Of a stretch of DNA of 64,000 nucleotides, positions 31,761 to 44,195 are shown in pieces; within the stretch, counting starts at the first letter, position 1; every line of letters begins with the position of its first letter. Below the pieces are notes generated by a model. It saw only the letters and a program-made list of their open reading frames with translations, was not told where the DNA came from and did not search any database. Position numbers and translations under genes: made by a program. Source of the DNA: Dermatemys mawii (taxonomy: Eukaryota > Chordata > Testudines > Dermatemydidae); assembly GCA_007922305.1 (NCBI GenBank), contig ML677343.1, forward strand, positions 31,737,987 through 31,801,986. The letters run 5' to 3'.

Positions 31761-33284
31761 TAGCATTACTTAGCATATAATGTATAACTGAGTGCCAATG
31801 CTAAACATGACACAAATCGCCACTGGCATCCGTGAAAACTGTCCTCGGTGAATTCTTTGATTACTGTTAGGTAATGGAAGACGCGCCCTCCCCCTTCTTA
31901 TTTTCATTGTCTCCCCATCAAACAGCTCTGGATCCGGACCTCAGTTGGTGTGAATGGGCATCGCACCACTGAAGTCAATGAAGCTGAGCTGGTCAATACT
32001 AGCCGAGGTGTGTGCTGGAGGGGCTAGATCATGGTTTTGTGGAAAAGCAATACTCTGCCCTCTCCTGTAACTGCTCTTCTCCGGGCACCGTGAGGCTTTG
32101 TTTGTGCCCCGTGCTTCGTGGCTGCCGGGGGAGGTGAGCAGCGCGTGGTGTGATGTGTGACCTGGAACCTGGTAAGTTAGAGGCGCCATTGCTATCAGAA
32201 CCCAGGCGCCCTGCAGTTGCCACTGGACCCCCATGCCATGCTGTGCCTGTGATCCGTGCCATCCCTTGAGACTGCACATCCGTCCCCACCAGTCTGTCCA
32301 AAATGCAGCCATGACCACGTTCTCCTAAGCCTGGCAGTCCCGCAGTGGCCGCCGCCGCCTCCCCTTCAGACCCACTGCATCGCTCTGAGCTGCCTCTGCT
32401 TCTCGGCTGCTCCCACAGGTGAGTCTCCATCTCCTTTCCTGCCAGCCCCGCCCCTTTTGTGTCCCTGCAGGAAGTGAGCCATCAGCAGATGGGGAGGGAT
32501 TTTCCAGAAGCGCTGGGCCCTGGCCTCCCTTGGTTCCTAGTGAGGGTAAAACTCCTGCTGGCTCCAGTGGGAGCAGCACTAGGCGACATGCACTCCTGGA
32601 AAATCCCCCACCTCCACCCCAGGTCTTGGAAAGACAATGCATGTGGCAGAACCCCTTTGTCTTGCATGTGTCTGAACTCTATAGCTCCCCTTGCGGTTTC
32701 TCTTGCCCGCCATTCACTCCCTGCACCTGGAACTTGGACTGTTCCTGTACAGAGCAGAGGCTGCCTCTGTAATGTGGCCTGTGGCACCCTCGTGGGCACT
32801 TTAAAATCACCCAGCTAATGGCTCTTCTCTCCACACGCATCTTGGCGCATCTCAATGCCGATCATCCCTTCAGCGTTTTCCTCCTGGCCTTGTTGCCTCC
32901 TGGGAAGAGGGTGGTAAAAAGAGGTTTAAAGGGGAGGAAGGCCTGGACCGGATCACCGTGTCCTTGACGACACGACTCACCTGCCGTTTCTGTGGTAGCA
33001 AGACAGTCCCGGTGCCATTAATGGCGCCTGTCAGAGTCCTGAACGCTCCGACCCATCTGCCCCGGAAAAGAGTCGTCCTTGTGAAAAGCATCGGTGGCTA
33101 TTTCCTGCCGATGAATCTGTTCCACCTCGTGCTTCTCTCACCGTTTCCATGCTGCCCCTCTCCATCCAAGAGTACCAAGTGCCTGCACATGCTCTTCTTT
33201 CAAATCCCACCCCCCGGTTTCTTCCGCAGGCACTCGCCACCCTCGGTAACCTGCTGTTGCCCATTGGTGATATTAAAAGGCACG

Positions 33285-33490
33285 AGGAAAGGTGGCCTTG
33301 TGGCTAAGCTACTGGACTGGGACTTGAGGGGTCTGGATACAAATTCCCTGTTCTGCCACAGATTCCTTGTGTGACGTTGAGCAAGTCTTTAGTCTCCCTA
33401 CACATCTCTCCCCCATCTATAAAAGACGGAGTACTAGTCCATCCGTAGATTGCAAACTCTTCAGAGCAAGGACTGTGCAAAGTTTCCAAT
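33285..33490 (+). repeat. MIR-like SINE copy with tRNA-like head
   Basis: Begins 'GGTGGCCTTGTGGCTAAGC', then 'ACAAATTCCCTGTTCTGCC', 'TTGTGTGACGTTGAGCAAG', and 'CCATCTATAAAAGACGGAG'. It extends further to the 5' side than the other MIR-like copies here. Confidence 0.75.
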
Positions 33491-33709
33491 ATTAGGGGGA
33501 TTTGATTTCTCTTTGAGCCCCCTAGGTGCTGTAAAACAAACCCAGCAGTGACAGGGAGCCCTTCCCTTCAAGTTTCTTGGAGTGTCTTGTGTTCATCTGC
33601 CTAGATTATCAACTCCTCTAGCCAGGTGATATCTGATCCATCAGAACATGTCCCCCTAGAATCCTTGCTGGGTTGCTCCAATGCCACATTTTGTGAATGG
33701 ATTTTTTCC

Positions 33710-35260
33710 CTAGAGTTGTCAAGCGATTAAAAAAAAAATTAGTCTCAATTAATTGTGGTATTGAACAGTAACAACACGGAATACAAGGTGCACAGTATTC
33801 ACTTTGTTTTTTTATTACAAATATTTGCAGTGTAAAAAACAGATTGTACTTTTCACTTCACCTAATTCAAGTACTGTAGTGCAATCTTTTTATCATGAAA
33901 ACTGAACTTACAAAAGTAGAATTTTGTCCAAAAAAACCTGCATTCAAAAATAAAACAGTTCACAACTTTTGAGCCCACAAGTCCTCTCAGTCCTTCTTCT
34001 CATTCAGCCAATCGCTCAAACAAGTTTGTTTACATTTGTGGGAGATGCTGCTGCCCACGTCTTGTTTACAATGTCACCTGACAGTGAGAGCAGGTGTTCT
34101 CATAGCACTGTTGTAGCAGACATCAGAAGATATTTACATGCCAGATGTGCTAAGGATTCATATGTCCCTCGATGCTTCAACCACCATTCCAGGAGATATG
34201 CGTCCATGCTGATAGTGGATTCTGCTCGATAACAATCCAAAGCAGAGTGGACTGACGTGTTCATTTTCATCATCACGAGTCAAATGCCACCAGCAGAAGG
34301 TTGATTTTCTGTTTTGGTCGTTCATGTTCTGTAGTTTCTGAACTGGAGTGTTGCTCTTTTAAGACTTCTGAAAGCATGCTCTACACCTCGTCCCTCTCAG
34401 ATTTTGGATGGCACTTCAGATTCTTAAACCGTGGGTCGAGTGCTTTAGCTATCTTTAGAAATCTCACATTGGTACCTTCTTTGAGGTTTTGTCAAATCTG
34501 CAGCGAAAGTGTTCTTAAAATGAGTAACGTGTTGACTCATCATCCGAGACTGCTATAACATGAAATGTATGGTAGAATGTGGGTAAAACACAGCAGGAGA
34601 CATACAATTCTTCCTCAAGGAGTGCAGTCACAAATTTAGTTAACGTATTAATTTTTAACAAGCGTCATCCATGTGGAAGCATATCCTCTGGAATGGTGGC
34701 CAAAGCATTAAGGGGCATTCAAATGTTTAGCATATCTGGCACATAAATACCTTGCAATGCTGGCTACAAAAGTCCCATGCGAATACCTGTTCTCACTTTC
34801 AGGTGACGTAAATAAGAAGTGGACAGCATTATCTCCTGCAAATGTAAACAAACTTGTTTGAGCGATTGGCTGAATGAGAAATAGGACTGAGCGGACTTGT
34901 GGGCTCAAAAGTTTTGCATTGCTTTGTTTTTGAATGCAGCTTTGTAACACAAAATCTACATATGTAAGTTACACTTTCATGATAAAGAGATTTCGCTACA
35001 GTACTTGTATGCGGTGAATTGAAAAATACTGTTTCCTTTGTTTATCATTTTTACAGTGCAAATATTTGTAATACAAAATAATATGAAGTGAGCAGTGTAC
35101 ACTTTGTATTTTATGTTGTAACTGAAATCAATATATTTGAAAATGTAGAAGAATATCCAAAAATATTTAATACATTTCAATTGGTATTGTTTAACAGTGC
35201 AATTGAAACTGCGATTAATGATTTTTTTTTTTTTTGAGTTAACTGCGATGAATTTTTTCC
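33710..35260. mobile_element. Fold-back hAT transposon relic with long inverted arms
   Basis: The left arm (about 33720-34220) and right arm (about 34690-35220) are imperfect inverted copies. Both hold the stretch around TGTTTACATTTG / CAAATGTAAACA and the phrase CACTTTCAGGTGAC or its inverse. In the right arm one + frame reads EWWPKH-stop, then LAYLAHKYLAMLATKVPCEY and FSLSGD...LSPANVNKLV (about 34690-34860). This resembles the C-terminal dimerisation region of hAT transposases (ZBED-like) and is broken by stops. The left end TAGAGTTGTCAAGCGATTAA is hAT-like and the right terminus is eroded. TTTTTTCC flanks both sides (33702-33709, 35253-35260) but is low-complexity, so it is weak evidence for a TSD. 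Confidence 0.75.
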
Positions 35261-36409
35261 TATAGGCACCAATGCATGTTAGCAGCCTGGTTTGGGCATT
35301 TGGTTTTAGGCACTGCCCTACTCGTGGTGCTCAGCATGGCCGGTCCAGGATGTCTCTGTCTGAAGAGGAAATATTCTCCATCGCTTGAACAAAGTAATAA
35401 AATTGGAATAAGTCAGGAGTATTGCAGACCAGCTGTTGAACTCTCCCCCTGTCTTAACTTCACAGTTATATCACTGATGTGCCTCTGTTATGCCCACCTC
35501 GTGTTTGCTTAGTTACACTAAAACTGGAAGAAACAGACTGCAATTGGGCATAGCCCATTTCTTCCCGCAGGATTTTGGCCATCTGATGCCAGGGACAGAA
35601 CCTGTTTGATGGAATGCCAAAGCACACGTCCTCTTTTTGGTTCGGTGGCCGGAGCTCTGCGGGAACGATGCAGGAGAGGAAACATTTCATCTCATTTGGC
35701 GAGTTAGAGCAGCAGATCTGGTATTTGGCGGCTTCCAGGGCCCATAGGGAGGACGTGCTTGCGTTATTTTTTGTCTGACGTCTGATCTCCCCGATGATCA
35801 CCAGAGGGGGTCATCTCAACCCAGAGGGGGTTCTCAAACCACCCTACTGCACTGTGCAGTCTTCCACCTCTGGGGCTGGAGGACGGAGGCCTCTCATGTT
35901 CTGTCACCTGCCTCCTACATCTTGTACACCCCATAAAGAATTTCTCACTTGCTTGTCTTGCATCTAAAGCCAGGGGCCTAAGTGGTGTAACACTGATAAC
36001 AGCTTGCTGGGAGCCAGAGAGCAATGGACTTGCACCTACAGACACATCCAGTGGTGCTTTCCCTCTTAACCTAAATGCCCACAATCCTAATAGTGGCTTG
36101 TCATTGTTTCTTCCTTGAGAGCTCAAGAGAAATCCCTTGTCGCTGAGCTCACCAGCCATTGGCAAGGAGCAATAGTCAGCTTGTGTTCTGGGTCGTCAGA
36201 ACCCTTTCGTGGTGGCAGGCTGCCCTCAGGATGAACTGGAGGGCCTCTGCTGGCCAAAATTCAAGGTTCTGTTGCCTCCCATCCAAAGCCCATTGGCACT
36301 GCTGGACGAGGCCTTGGTGAGATTTCATCCCAGGACGTTGCAGTCCTGATTATGTAGAGAAGGTAACTTGATGACCCAGGCTGTCCCTGCCCTTGCAGAG
36401 AGGACATGA

Positions 36410-36545
36410 ATGGATTAATTCTCTCACCATCCCTGTGAGGTCAGGAATTATAATCTCCATTTTGCACAGAGGGAGGGAGTGACTTGCCCCATTCCATGAA
36501 AGCAATTACTTGCCCAGAGCTCTCCAGCCTGATGCCTGAGTGCAC
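36410..36545 (-). repeat. MIR-like SINE copy
   Basis: Antisense MIR words: 'CCATCCCTGTGAGGTCAGG', 'CTCCATTTTGCACAGAGGG', 'GAGTGACTTGCCCCATTCC'. Confidence 0.65.
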
Positions 36546-36760
36546 AGAAGCCAGGCTCGACAAAAATCTAAGCACTAAAATAAGCAAGAGACGAGGGAAA
36601 TTGGATCCAATTCAGACGCGACTGTGCAGGTGGCAGGCAGCCTCTGTTTCACAGAGCTCCAGCAGCTTGTGGCTGTGATTCCTGGTTGCAAACAAGAACT
36701 CCATTTAATCACAGCATTGTTTTCTGATTAAAATGAACCTGCTGGAGTGGGAGGCGCTTG

Positions 36761-36788
36761 CAGATAGGCCGGAAGGATAAAACTTCCC
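36761..36788. promoter_or_regulatory. GATA-ETS composite element
   Basis: Within 28 bp: AGATAG (36762-36767), CCGGAAG (36769-36775), GGATAA (36775-36780) and ACTTCC (36782-36787, the inverse of GGAAGT). The result is two GATA cores interleaved with two opposed ETS cores. GATA1 with FLI1/GABPA is the known megakaryocyte combination, and ZFPM1 is required in that lineage. The site is motif-based only. Confidence 0.5.
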
Positions 36789-38683
36789 CAACCTCAAAGA
36801 TGGGACAAAATTGTCTAACAAACCGCACTGGAAGAATCAGATTGCTCCTTTTTCTGCGTGTTCATTGAGGCACTGTTGGGTCAATTTTGGCTTAAAATGT
36901 AAGCTCTTGTTAAGCTACAAAACGAAATGTAAAGATTATCTACCTGTTCAAAAATTAGGCCCCTTTAAGGCATCACAAATTGGGTTCACTACGTGACTTG
37001 TTGCTTCTGAAAATCTTGGTCCTGGGGAAGCTTTGTTTTAAAGGTTTCCTACCATGTATGAGAGCCAAATATTACAGTCTAGAGGCTAGTGCCTCAGACT
37101 TTGAAACTAAAATTGACTAGAAACTGACTAGTCTGTCTGAATTGTCTATGAGGTGAGAACTGAAAAAGGAAGCAAACAGCATGGATAGTGAAGAACAGCA
37201 ATGTAATGGAGAAACAACACTGGTAGGGAAACTTTGTGGGTTTTCTTCATTGACTTGATTTAAAACCAAATCAAACTGTTTTGTGTGTCCCCCTTCCTCC
37301 CCCCGCCCACCCCTCCGGCCGCCTTTTTAAAAAATACTGTAGAATGAATTGTTGTTCCTAGAGCTGTTTTCCCAGGGCTTTCCTCGGTGTGGAGGTGTTT
37401 TAGTGAACTGGGCTGCGTGGGAGACCTTGACTCCGAACTGGTGTTGCCGACTCTCATGATATTTGGTGTGTCATCTTGAAGCCCCAGCTCCTGGAATTCT
37501 GTGATCATACATGCCTCATAGCTTTCACTTATAAGTTTCTCACCCTCATGGCAATGGAGGAAAGCTTGAAAATGTGCCCTGGATGTAACCTGAAGACTCC
37601 AAAACCAAAAGGCAATTAAAAAAGACTCCCACGTTTATCACTATTTTAAAAACAAATGTACTTGACTCATGAGTTTTGAGCACTGGAGGCTGACAAGACA
37701 GACCTCCTGATTTATATTTCTCTTGAGTTCAAGTGTTTCCGTAGTAATGAAGTTCCGCCTTTGGCTCACTGCAGCAGTAAAGACTCCTCATTGTTCCTGT
37801 AGCAACATGTTTTTTTGGAAGAGATGAAATGCTGAAAGGAATGTAACTGTTGACCTTGGGCTGGAATAGGGTTAAGGAGTGAATATGTGAGTCACTTCAG
37901 ATAACAGCCTTCCACCGCTTTTTTTTTTTCTCCTCCAAAATAATTCGTTATCTCCTCGCTCTTGCATCAACATATTTCTGTGACATCTCCCATTCAACAG
38001 TGCATAAAGGAAATATGTTTCTCTAATTTGTTAATCTGATATATTATTTTTTTAATCTCAGGTGGCCAGCCCACTGATTCTTTTTTTCATTAAAAAGAAA
38101 TGACACCTCTTCCCCACCCCCAACCCTCAAGTGAGAATTGCTTTGAGTTATGAATCAAAATTGCTGTAAAAAACTGGCTAATGCGGACATGTAGCACTGC
38201 CCATGGCTGGCTGGAATGAGAGCTGGGTCATAGACCCCGTACTGCGAATAGCGGTTTTCCTTCACCTCGTGTGGCAAGGGACTGTGCTGCTGGAGCAAGA
38301 AATTTAGAGATCTCTCCCCACAGCGGTGACGTTGCTGAGGGTAATAACGGCCACTCTGATTGTTCATTTATTATAACCGTAGATTTGCTGAGACTGCAGG
38401 TTGCAGGGAACCTGGCTGTCGAGAAACCCTGTCAGCAGGCAGCTTCCCGGATCATTTTGATGCCTTGTGGCCTGTCTGTTACCAGGCCAGTAGCGACTCC
38501 TGATCCCTGGGAGTGGAATAAGAGGGCTCCACAATATCTAAAACCCAATACCCTAACTACTCTGGCTTCCAGCCCCAGGAGAAGGGAGCTAAATGTGATC
38601 CGATCTGTGTGGCTCAACGGTAGATAGGCACATAGGACAGTGGGGAGGGAAGACTTCGGCTGTAGACAGTTATTGCTCTTCTG

Positions 38684-38914
38684 AGGCCCAATCTACAGTG
38701 TGTGTGTGGGGTGGGGGGGTCGTCCTAAGATACACCGACTTTAGCTGAGGTTGTGTACCTTCTGGTGACTAAACTTGGCGGCGAGTCAACCGTTGCCGCT
38801 CCCCTGTCGACTCTGCTTCCGCCTCTCGCGGCAGTGGAGTTCCAGAGTCGATGAGGAGAGCGCTCGAGGATCGATCACTACCCACCGATCCGCCGGGTAG
38901 TGTAGACGTACCCT
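38684..38914. mobile_element. Small MITE (AGGCC...GTCTACAC family)
   Basis: The left end AGGCCCAATCTACAGTG is matched by the inverse of the right end TAGTGTAGACGTACCCT. It is about 230 bp with no coding capacity. It shares terminal sequence with elements at 43673, 55579 and 57510. The superfamily is not certain. Confidence 0.6.
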
Positions 38915-41093
38915 GAGAGGTATTGGATAGTGTGTGTCAAAAAGCCAGCGCGTTCTGGAGGCTGCAAAGTACCCTGGGATGTGGCGCTTCCTAACTTGCA
39001 TCTCACAGGCCCTTCCCTCGGGCTCATGTTCTCTCTGCGGACCCAGCCCTGCGTTTCGTCCTCTGGTTGAGCGGAGCACGAGGGCTGCCTCTCTGGGGCG
39101 CGGCACTGGGTTCTCCGTGCGTGTCTCTTGCTCTCCTGCGGCCGTGCCGCTGGTGCTGCGGTGTGGAAGGAGGTGCTGCTTTCAGTGGGGAGCTCAAAAT
39201 CCGAGTCTGGTGGGAGACGCGCTCCCTATAGCCCAGTTCTGCCCTCGGACAAAAGTCCCCCTGCTATTTCCTTAGCCCTGCTGCTTGCTGTGGTAGCGTT
39301 GGGCTCAGGAGCTTGCTGCAGGAAGGACCCTGCTGGCTAAACCCACTGAATGTGGCTTGTGCAGACTGTCTGATGATCTTCTGTCCTCATCTACCTATTT
39401 AATCACACTTCCCACATACCCCTTCCAAGCCCTCCTGTCTGCCACGTCTCTCCCCATCCAGTCGCTGTTTTCCTGGCTCTTGTCAGTTTGTGGCTTGGCT
39501 GAAAATGCCAGGCTGTCCAGCGAACCCCTTGGTGTGACTTGGGTTCGCTCCTGCCTCGTCCTGCCTGGAACGAGTTGGGGTAGGACGTGACTTAAACCCA
39601 TTCAGTAGAAGCAGGGGAAGGAGGGGCAAATTCCAAATGAATGAAATAAGGGCAGCTTTTCTTCACTGTGTTGGATCTTCAAATCTCTCTTCAGCCAGCG
39701 TTTTGCGGTGCGTGTTCAGTTCCGCTGGCTGGCCTGTGTGCAATGGATTTGGTCTTGGTTGGGTTCCCAGTGAGCATGATCCTCTCGTAATTCTGACAAC
39801 CGCCGCTGAAGTTGCTAATGAGGGGCCCTGTTCAACATCAGCTGGGGGATGTAGGATTGAATGAGTCTTGGGCTGAGCTCCCACCCCCCATCCCAGAGGA
39901 GGTCAAAGTTGAGATGCCGTTGGGGTCTGGAAGAAGGAAGCTCCTGCCCATGCTGCACGTGTCTAGTGGGCAAGCAGAGAACGGTTGTAAATCTGGCATC
40001 TTTCACCAACACAGAGGCCTTACATTTTCACTTGGGGGAGGAGGGAGAGGTGCTCACAGGGGCCCATTCAAAAATCTGTGTGGAGAGGTGGCCCAGCACG
40101 CACACGCAGTGTTGTCACTTGTGCGTGTGATTTCGATGAGTGTACAATCACAAGTGGCACGCACAGATTCCCAGTGAAATCTCCAGCTCGTGGCTTGGAT
40201 GTGCGTTTCCCATGGTGTGTCGTCCAGGGAGCCAAGAAGGCCTCTGGTGATGTGTGCACCTCGAATGAATTTGCACGTCTCTCTCTTTCTGTCCCACTCC
40301 TTTACAAGGGTTTGTAGAAGTCCGTTTTCATAGGAACCTCTGAGGAAGTCACGCTTGCCTGCGTTTACACCTGTCCTGTCCTTCTCTGAACCTAGTCTCA
40401 CTTCTCTCTGTCCCAGGTCCCCAACCTGGCCACTTCCCTCCCTGTGAGGGCCAGTGAGAACAGCCGCTTTCATTTGGTCACCTCTCCCATCCGCCTGCCC
40501 CTTATTCCTTTCTCTTTCCGCTGCAATTCCCTTCTACTCTTCAGGTCAGAACTCCGATCTGCTTCATAGCCGTCCTGCTCCATCGTGTGAGGTGCCGTGC
40601 GAACACGCAACACCAAAGTGGTCCCTGCCCCCTGGACTAATGCTGGTCAGCAGATCTTGGGCTCTGATGTCGAGCAGGGCTCAGGAGGGCTGTCAGATTG
40701 TAGCCCCATTGCTCTCCTGCCTGTGTGATGCTGTCATATGCCAAAGGCCTGCTAGTTGGTTTGGCAACTCCGCGCGTGCTGGCTTGCACGAGTTATTAGC
40801 TGTCTGGCCAGGGTGGACTTTAGATGGAGCCTTTCAGATCTCTCCTTCCAGAAACCAAACACACACAATCCTGTCTTGCTTTCCTGGGCTTGGCTTCCTT
40901 GCCCAGTTTACATGGTCTGTTCCGCCCGTAGCCTTTCAACCTGCTCCTCTTTAATTCTCCTGCTTTTGAATTGATTCATCTGGCTTTTTTTTCCCTCCCT
41001 CCTGCCCCCCCCCCTTTAAAATGTGCAGTTCAGCCGCTTACTCACTTTTTTCTGTCTCCCAGCTGAGGCCTCTCATGCAGGTTTCAGCTCCTA

Positions 41094-41350
41094 TGATAAT
41101 GCGGAAAGTTGAACTGGCCCCATTACTGCGCTGTGATGGTTGAATTGATAACAGCTTGATAATGGTGGAGATAGCCCACGCTCAGTAGCCAATAGCTCTC
41201 CCTCTTCTCCCATTAACATTCCCCACCACGGATCGGCTGGGAGCTGCCTATCTGCTCTCCATTTCCACTCCTCCACTAGATAAGAATGGAAATACTGACT
41301 TCATAGCTCACTGATTAAAGTGTCTGGATTTCTTGATAATACACAGATAA
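41094..41350 (+). promoter_or_regulatory. GATA-motif cluster II
   Basis: TGATAA-type cores at 41094, 41146, 41157 and 41334, AGATAAG at 41278, AGATAA at 41345, plus AGATAG near 41169 and TATCT near 41249. There are six GATAA cores in about 257 bp, where about 0.5 is expected by chance. No repeat signature seen. Candidate intronic enhancer. Confidence 0.6.
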
Positions 41351-42468
41351 ATTATGTTTTTCAAAAAGAAGGTAGGGAAGAGAGTGCGGGGGGGGGGCGA
41401 ACCGTTCAGTCCATTTTTATTTTTTCTCTTTCTCACTGTGCCCCACGTTTTCTGCTCTGGAAAGGGCCAGCCCTTCCGGAGCAGGGGTTTTCCTGCTAGA
41501 ATGCGTCCCGCCCGTCAAAGGTTGTTTTTGTGTGTAGATTCCGATGCCGGTTAAACACTGGGGCTGCGAACAGAGGGTAAAGTGGATACTAGTTGGCACC
41601 TTGTATTGAGGGGAAAGGCGAGCTCTGGGTGAGATGGGGAGCCAGGGGCTGATCGTTCTCAAACTGTACAAGGGAACCATTCATGCCCCAGGCTCTATTT
41701 GCCATGCAGCCCAGGCAGGACACACTCTGTATATTGAATTGTAACTTGAATATGCCTTAGCTATGGCCCTGGGGTCAGGAGCCACTTAAAACCAAGCAAC
41801 ATACTAAATGCCGGTAGACAGCACCAATACTTCCCTCTGCCCTGGCACCACAACGCCCGTTCAGAAGCCCCCGAGTACTGACCCATGCTAGGAAAGACGT
41901 GGGCTCAGGAAGAGGTGCCTTGCTTATCCCTTATCAAAACATCCTACGGTCAAGATCTGAACCACATCGTTCACCCCATTGTCAGCTGTAATGTTTTGAG
42001 CCTCTACTGTAAGGGCATTGTGTGTTGGTCAGTAACCTGACCCTGGTTGTGTAAGCAATGCTGTGTGAATAGTGATGGTGCTCTGTGTGTGTAATATAGA
42101 TATTCCCCAGCCCCTGCTGGGTGTGCATGATTCTGGTGAATCTAGGCCATTTCCAGCAGAGATTTGTCAAGCCAGAGCTTTGAAGATTTCAGAGCTTTCT
42201 GATTCTCTCCTCCGCCCCAATTTCAATGTAGTCTCTGATCCATCAAGATTCCCCAATGGGGCGGGGGGTTGCCTTTGTAAAGAGATTTTCATTTTTGCAC
42301 AGGATGGGTGGGCACAGAAAAAGGAGCTGTCAAGCAGGGAGAATCTCAGGAGAAGAATAAGTTGATTTGCCAGCTGTTCTTTTACCCAGTGGCAATCAAA
42401 CCTACTTCTGTAGCCATCTAGCTTTCATCCTGGGATCTGATGTCAGGAGCTGTGGAAGAAAGCTCTCC

Positions 42469-42486
42469 ACACACACACACACACAC
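42469..42486. repeat. (AC)9 microsatellite
   Basis: Short uninterrupted AC run. Confidence 0.85.
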
Positions 42487-43284
42487 CCCAGCTTGCTGCT
42501 AATCCCCTTCTCCTTCCAAGGGTGGAAGGGAACTTGCCCGCTGAGAATGGGTGTAGGATTCACAGGGAGTCCTTGTCTATGGCTGGCTCTGGAGTTTCCC
42601 GGCAGGGTTTTCCTCTGTCTGCCGTGTTTAAGATGTGCCTAGCAGTGCTGCTGGACAGGAAGCGGAAAGCACAGTGTCCAGGTGAAATATCCGAACTGGA
42701 ATTTGTCTAGAACATCGGAGCTACCGCTACAGGGTGGCGGAGGGTTAGGAACGGTCATGGCATCACCAGTGATAACTAGTTGGAAATCTTGTGTTTTTAG
42801 GAGTCATCCGAAACCAGGCCCACCAGTAGATGCAGAAGGGGACGTTGTTGGCTCAGGCACAGGACACATGAGTGGAAGCCGTTGTTTCACTGACCTTGGG
42901 AAAATCCCTTAACCCCTTGGTGTATGTCTGTGAATAGGGATAAGCCATAAAGACCTCTTGCAACGCGCATTGAAATCTGTGGATGAAGCATTGTGGGTAT
43001 AAAAACCACAGACTTGGGAGATAGAGTGACCCATTCTGAATCTCCATCGGCACTTCCTGCTGTATCTGGGCTTTCCTTCATGGTCTCCCATGTAGATCTG
43101 CGTCAAGCCAACCCTGCCGAGCTTCGAAGGTCTGTTGGAATCGCAGCTCATGGTTCTGTGGCTGCAGGCCATAACACTGATGCAAAGGCACTTGGTGGAG
43201 AACTGAACTAGAGTGGGCAAATTTAGGTTAAAAACCCCCATTCCTGTAATGATGGCTTTTTAACTTGCTGCCTATTCCCAAGTC

Positions 43285-43510
43285 ACAGCATGGTCTAGTG
43301 TTTAGAGCCTAGAGAGAGGGTCAGGAGGCCTTGATCCTAGCACTGCTTTGGACGCTGACGCCCTGTGTGATCCTGGACAGCTTGCTACTCTGCCTCAGTT
43401 TCCTGATTTGTAAAATGCGGCTAACAATTAATATCAGCCTCCTGGCAGGGTTGAGACTTAGTCTGTTGGTGGCTGCCCAAGGCTCTGTGACTTCCATATG
43501 AAAGTGGGTT
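43285..43510 (+). repeat. MIR-like SINE copy
   Basis: Words in sense order: 'GCATGGTCTAGTGTTTAGAG', 'CTGTGTGATCCTGGACAGC', 'CTGCCTCAGTTTCCTGATTT', 'CAGGGTTGAGACTTAG'. Confidence 0.75.
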
Positions 43511-43582
43511 TACAGATGCCAGGTATCAATATGACCTCAATTCCTCTCTTACCCACCGTTTTATGAAGTGAGGGGCTGTCAT

Positions 43583-43672
43583 GTTTATTTGTTGTCGTGT
43601 AGTGCTAGAGACCCCGGCTGAGATCAGGGCCCCATCTGCTGGGTGAGAGACGGTCCCTGCCTCAAAGGGCTT
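43583..43672 (-). repeat. CORE-SINE, left part (split by MITE)
   Basis: 'GTAGTGCTAGAGACCCCGGC', 'GATCAGGGCCCCATCTGCTG', 'GAGACGGTCCCTGCCTCAAA' match the recurring SINE family of this window. It stops at the MITE and resumes at 44053. Confidence 0.7.
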
Positions 43673-44052
43673 AGGCCATGTTGACGCTACAAAATTGAGT
43701 TGGCCTAACTTGCATCAGCACACAACCACTGCACTGGTTACATTGCTTGTGCTCGTCTACACTTTGCTCCTTGTGTCGGTGGTGCGCGTCCTCGCCAGCC
43801 ATGTTCGGATCGATTGTCCAGTCAGCGTGCGGCATTGTGGGAAGGCTCCTCAAAGCCGGTGATGGTCAACATAAGCAATGCAGTCTCTCTGCTGACGCTG
43901 CATGGACCTAACGACGTCGACCGTGGCTCTACGGTCACTGTAGCCTGGATGGTTAGATCGGTGCGAGCCACATTTAAGTGGAGACGCTTTTTCATAGTTA
44001 GGGCAACACACGGCAGCTTACATCGACCTAACGATGTAGCACTGACTGGGCT
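43673..44052. mobile_element. MITE (380 bp) nested in a CORE-SINE
   Basis: Left terminus AGGCCATGTTGACGCTAC. The right terminus on + is GTAGCACTGACTGGGCT, its imperfect inverse. Internal repeats of CGACCTAAC/TAACGACGTCGA type occur near 43905 and 44025. No transposase. Confidence 0.7.
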
Positions 44053-44195
44053 ATGGTCTGAACAGACCAAGTGTAGGAGAGGAAAGAGGTACAGGGAAAC
44101 TAAGTGATTTGCCCAGGATCACATGGTGGATATAGAACTCATTTTCCTCGAGTTCCACTCCAGTCCAAGCAGTGGACCGTGCTGCCTCTCCTTTC
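44053..44195 (-). repeat. CORE-SINE, right part (split by MITE)
   Basis: Resumes with 'CAGACCAAGTGTAGGAGAGG', 'CAGGGAAACTAAGTGATTTG' and 'CCCAGGATCACATGG', the expected continuation of the copy broken at 43672. Confidence 0.7.

Noticed and set aside
31326..33490. tRNA-like sequences that might be tRNA genes
   Set aside because: They are parts of SINE/MIR copies; no complete cloverleaf or A/B box pair seen.
34708..34950. Antisense 80-codon ORF in the fold-back element
   Set aside because: It is the complement of the hAT dimerisation-domain relic; the meaningful frame is on + and is broken by stops.
36241..36258. Additional CTCF-like match in inverse orientation (around TGCTGGCC)
   Set aside because: Lacks the central GGC of the core; weaker than the two listed sites.
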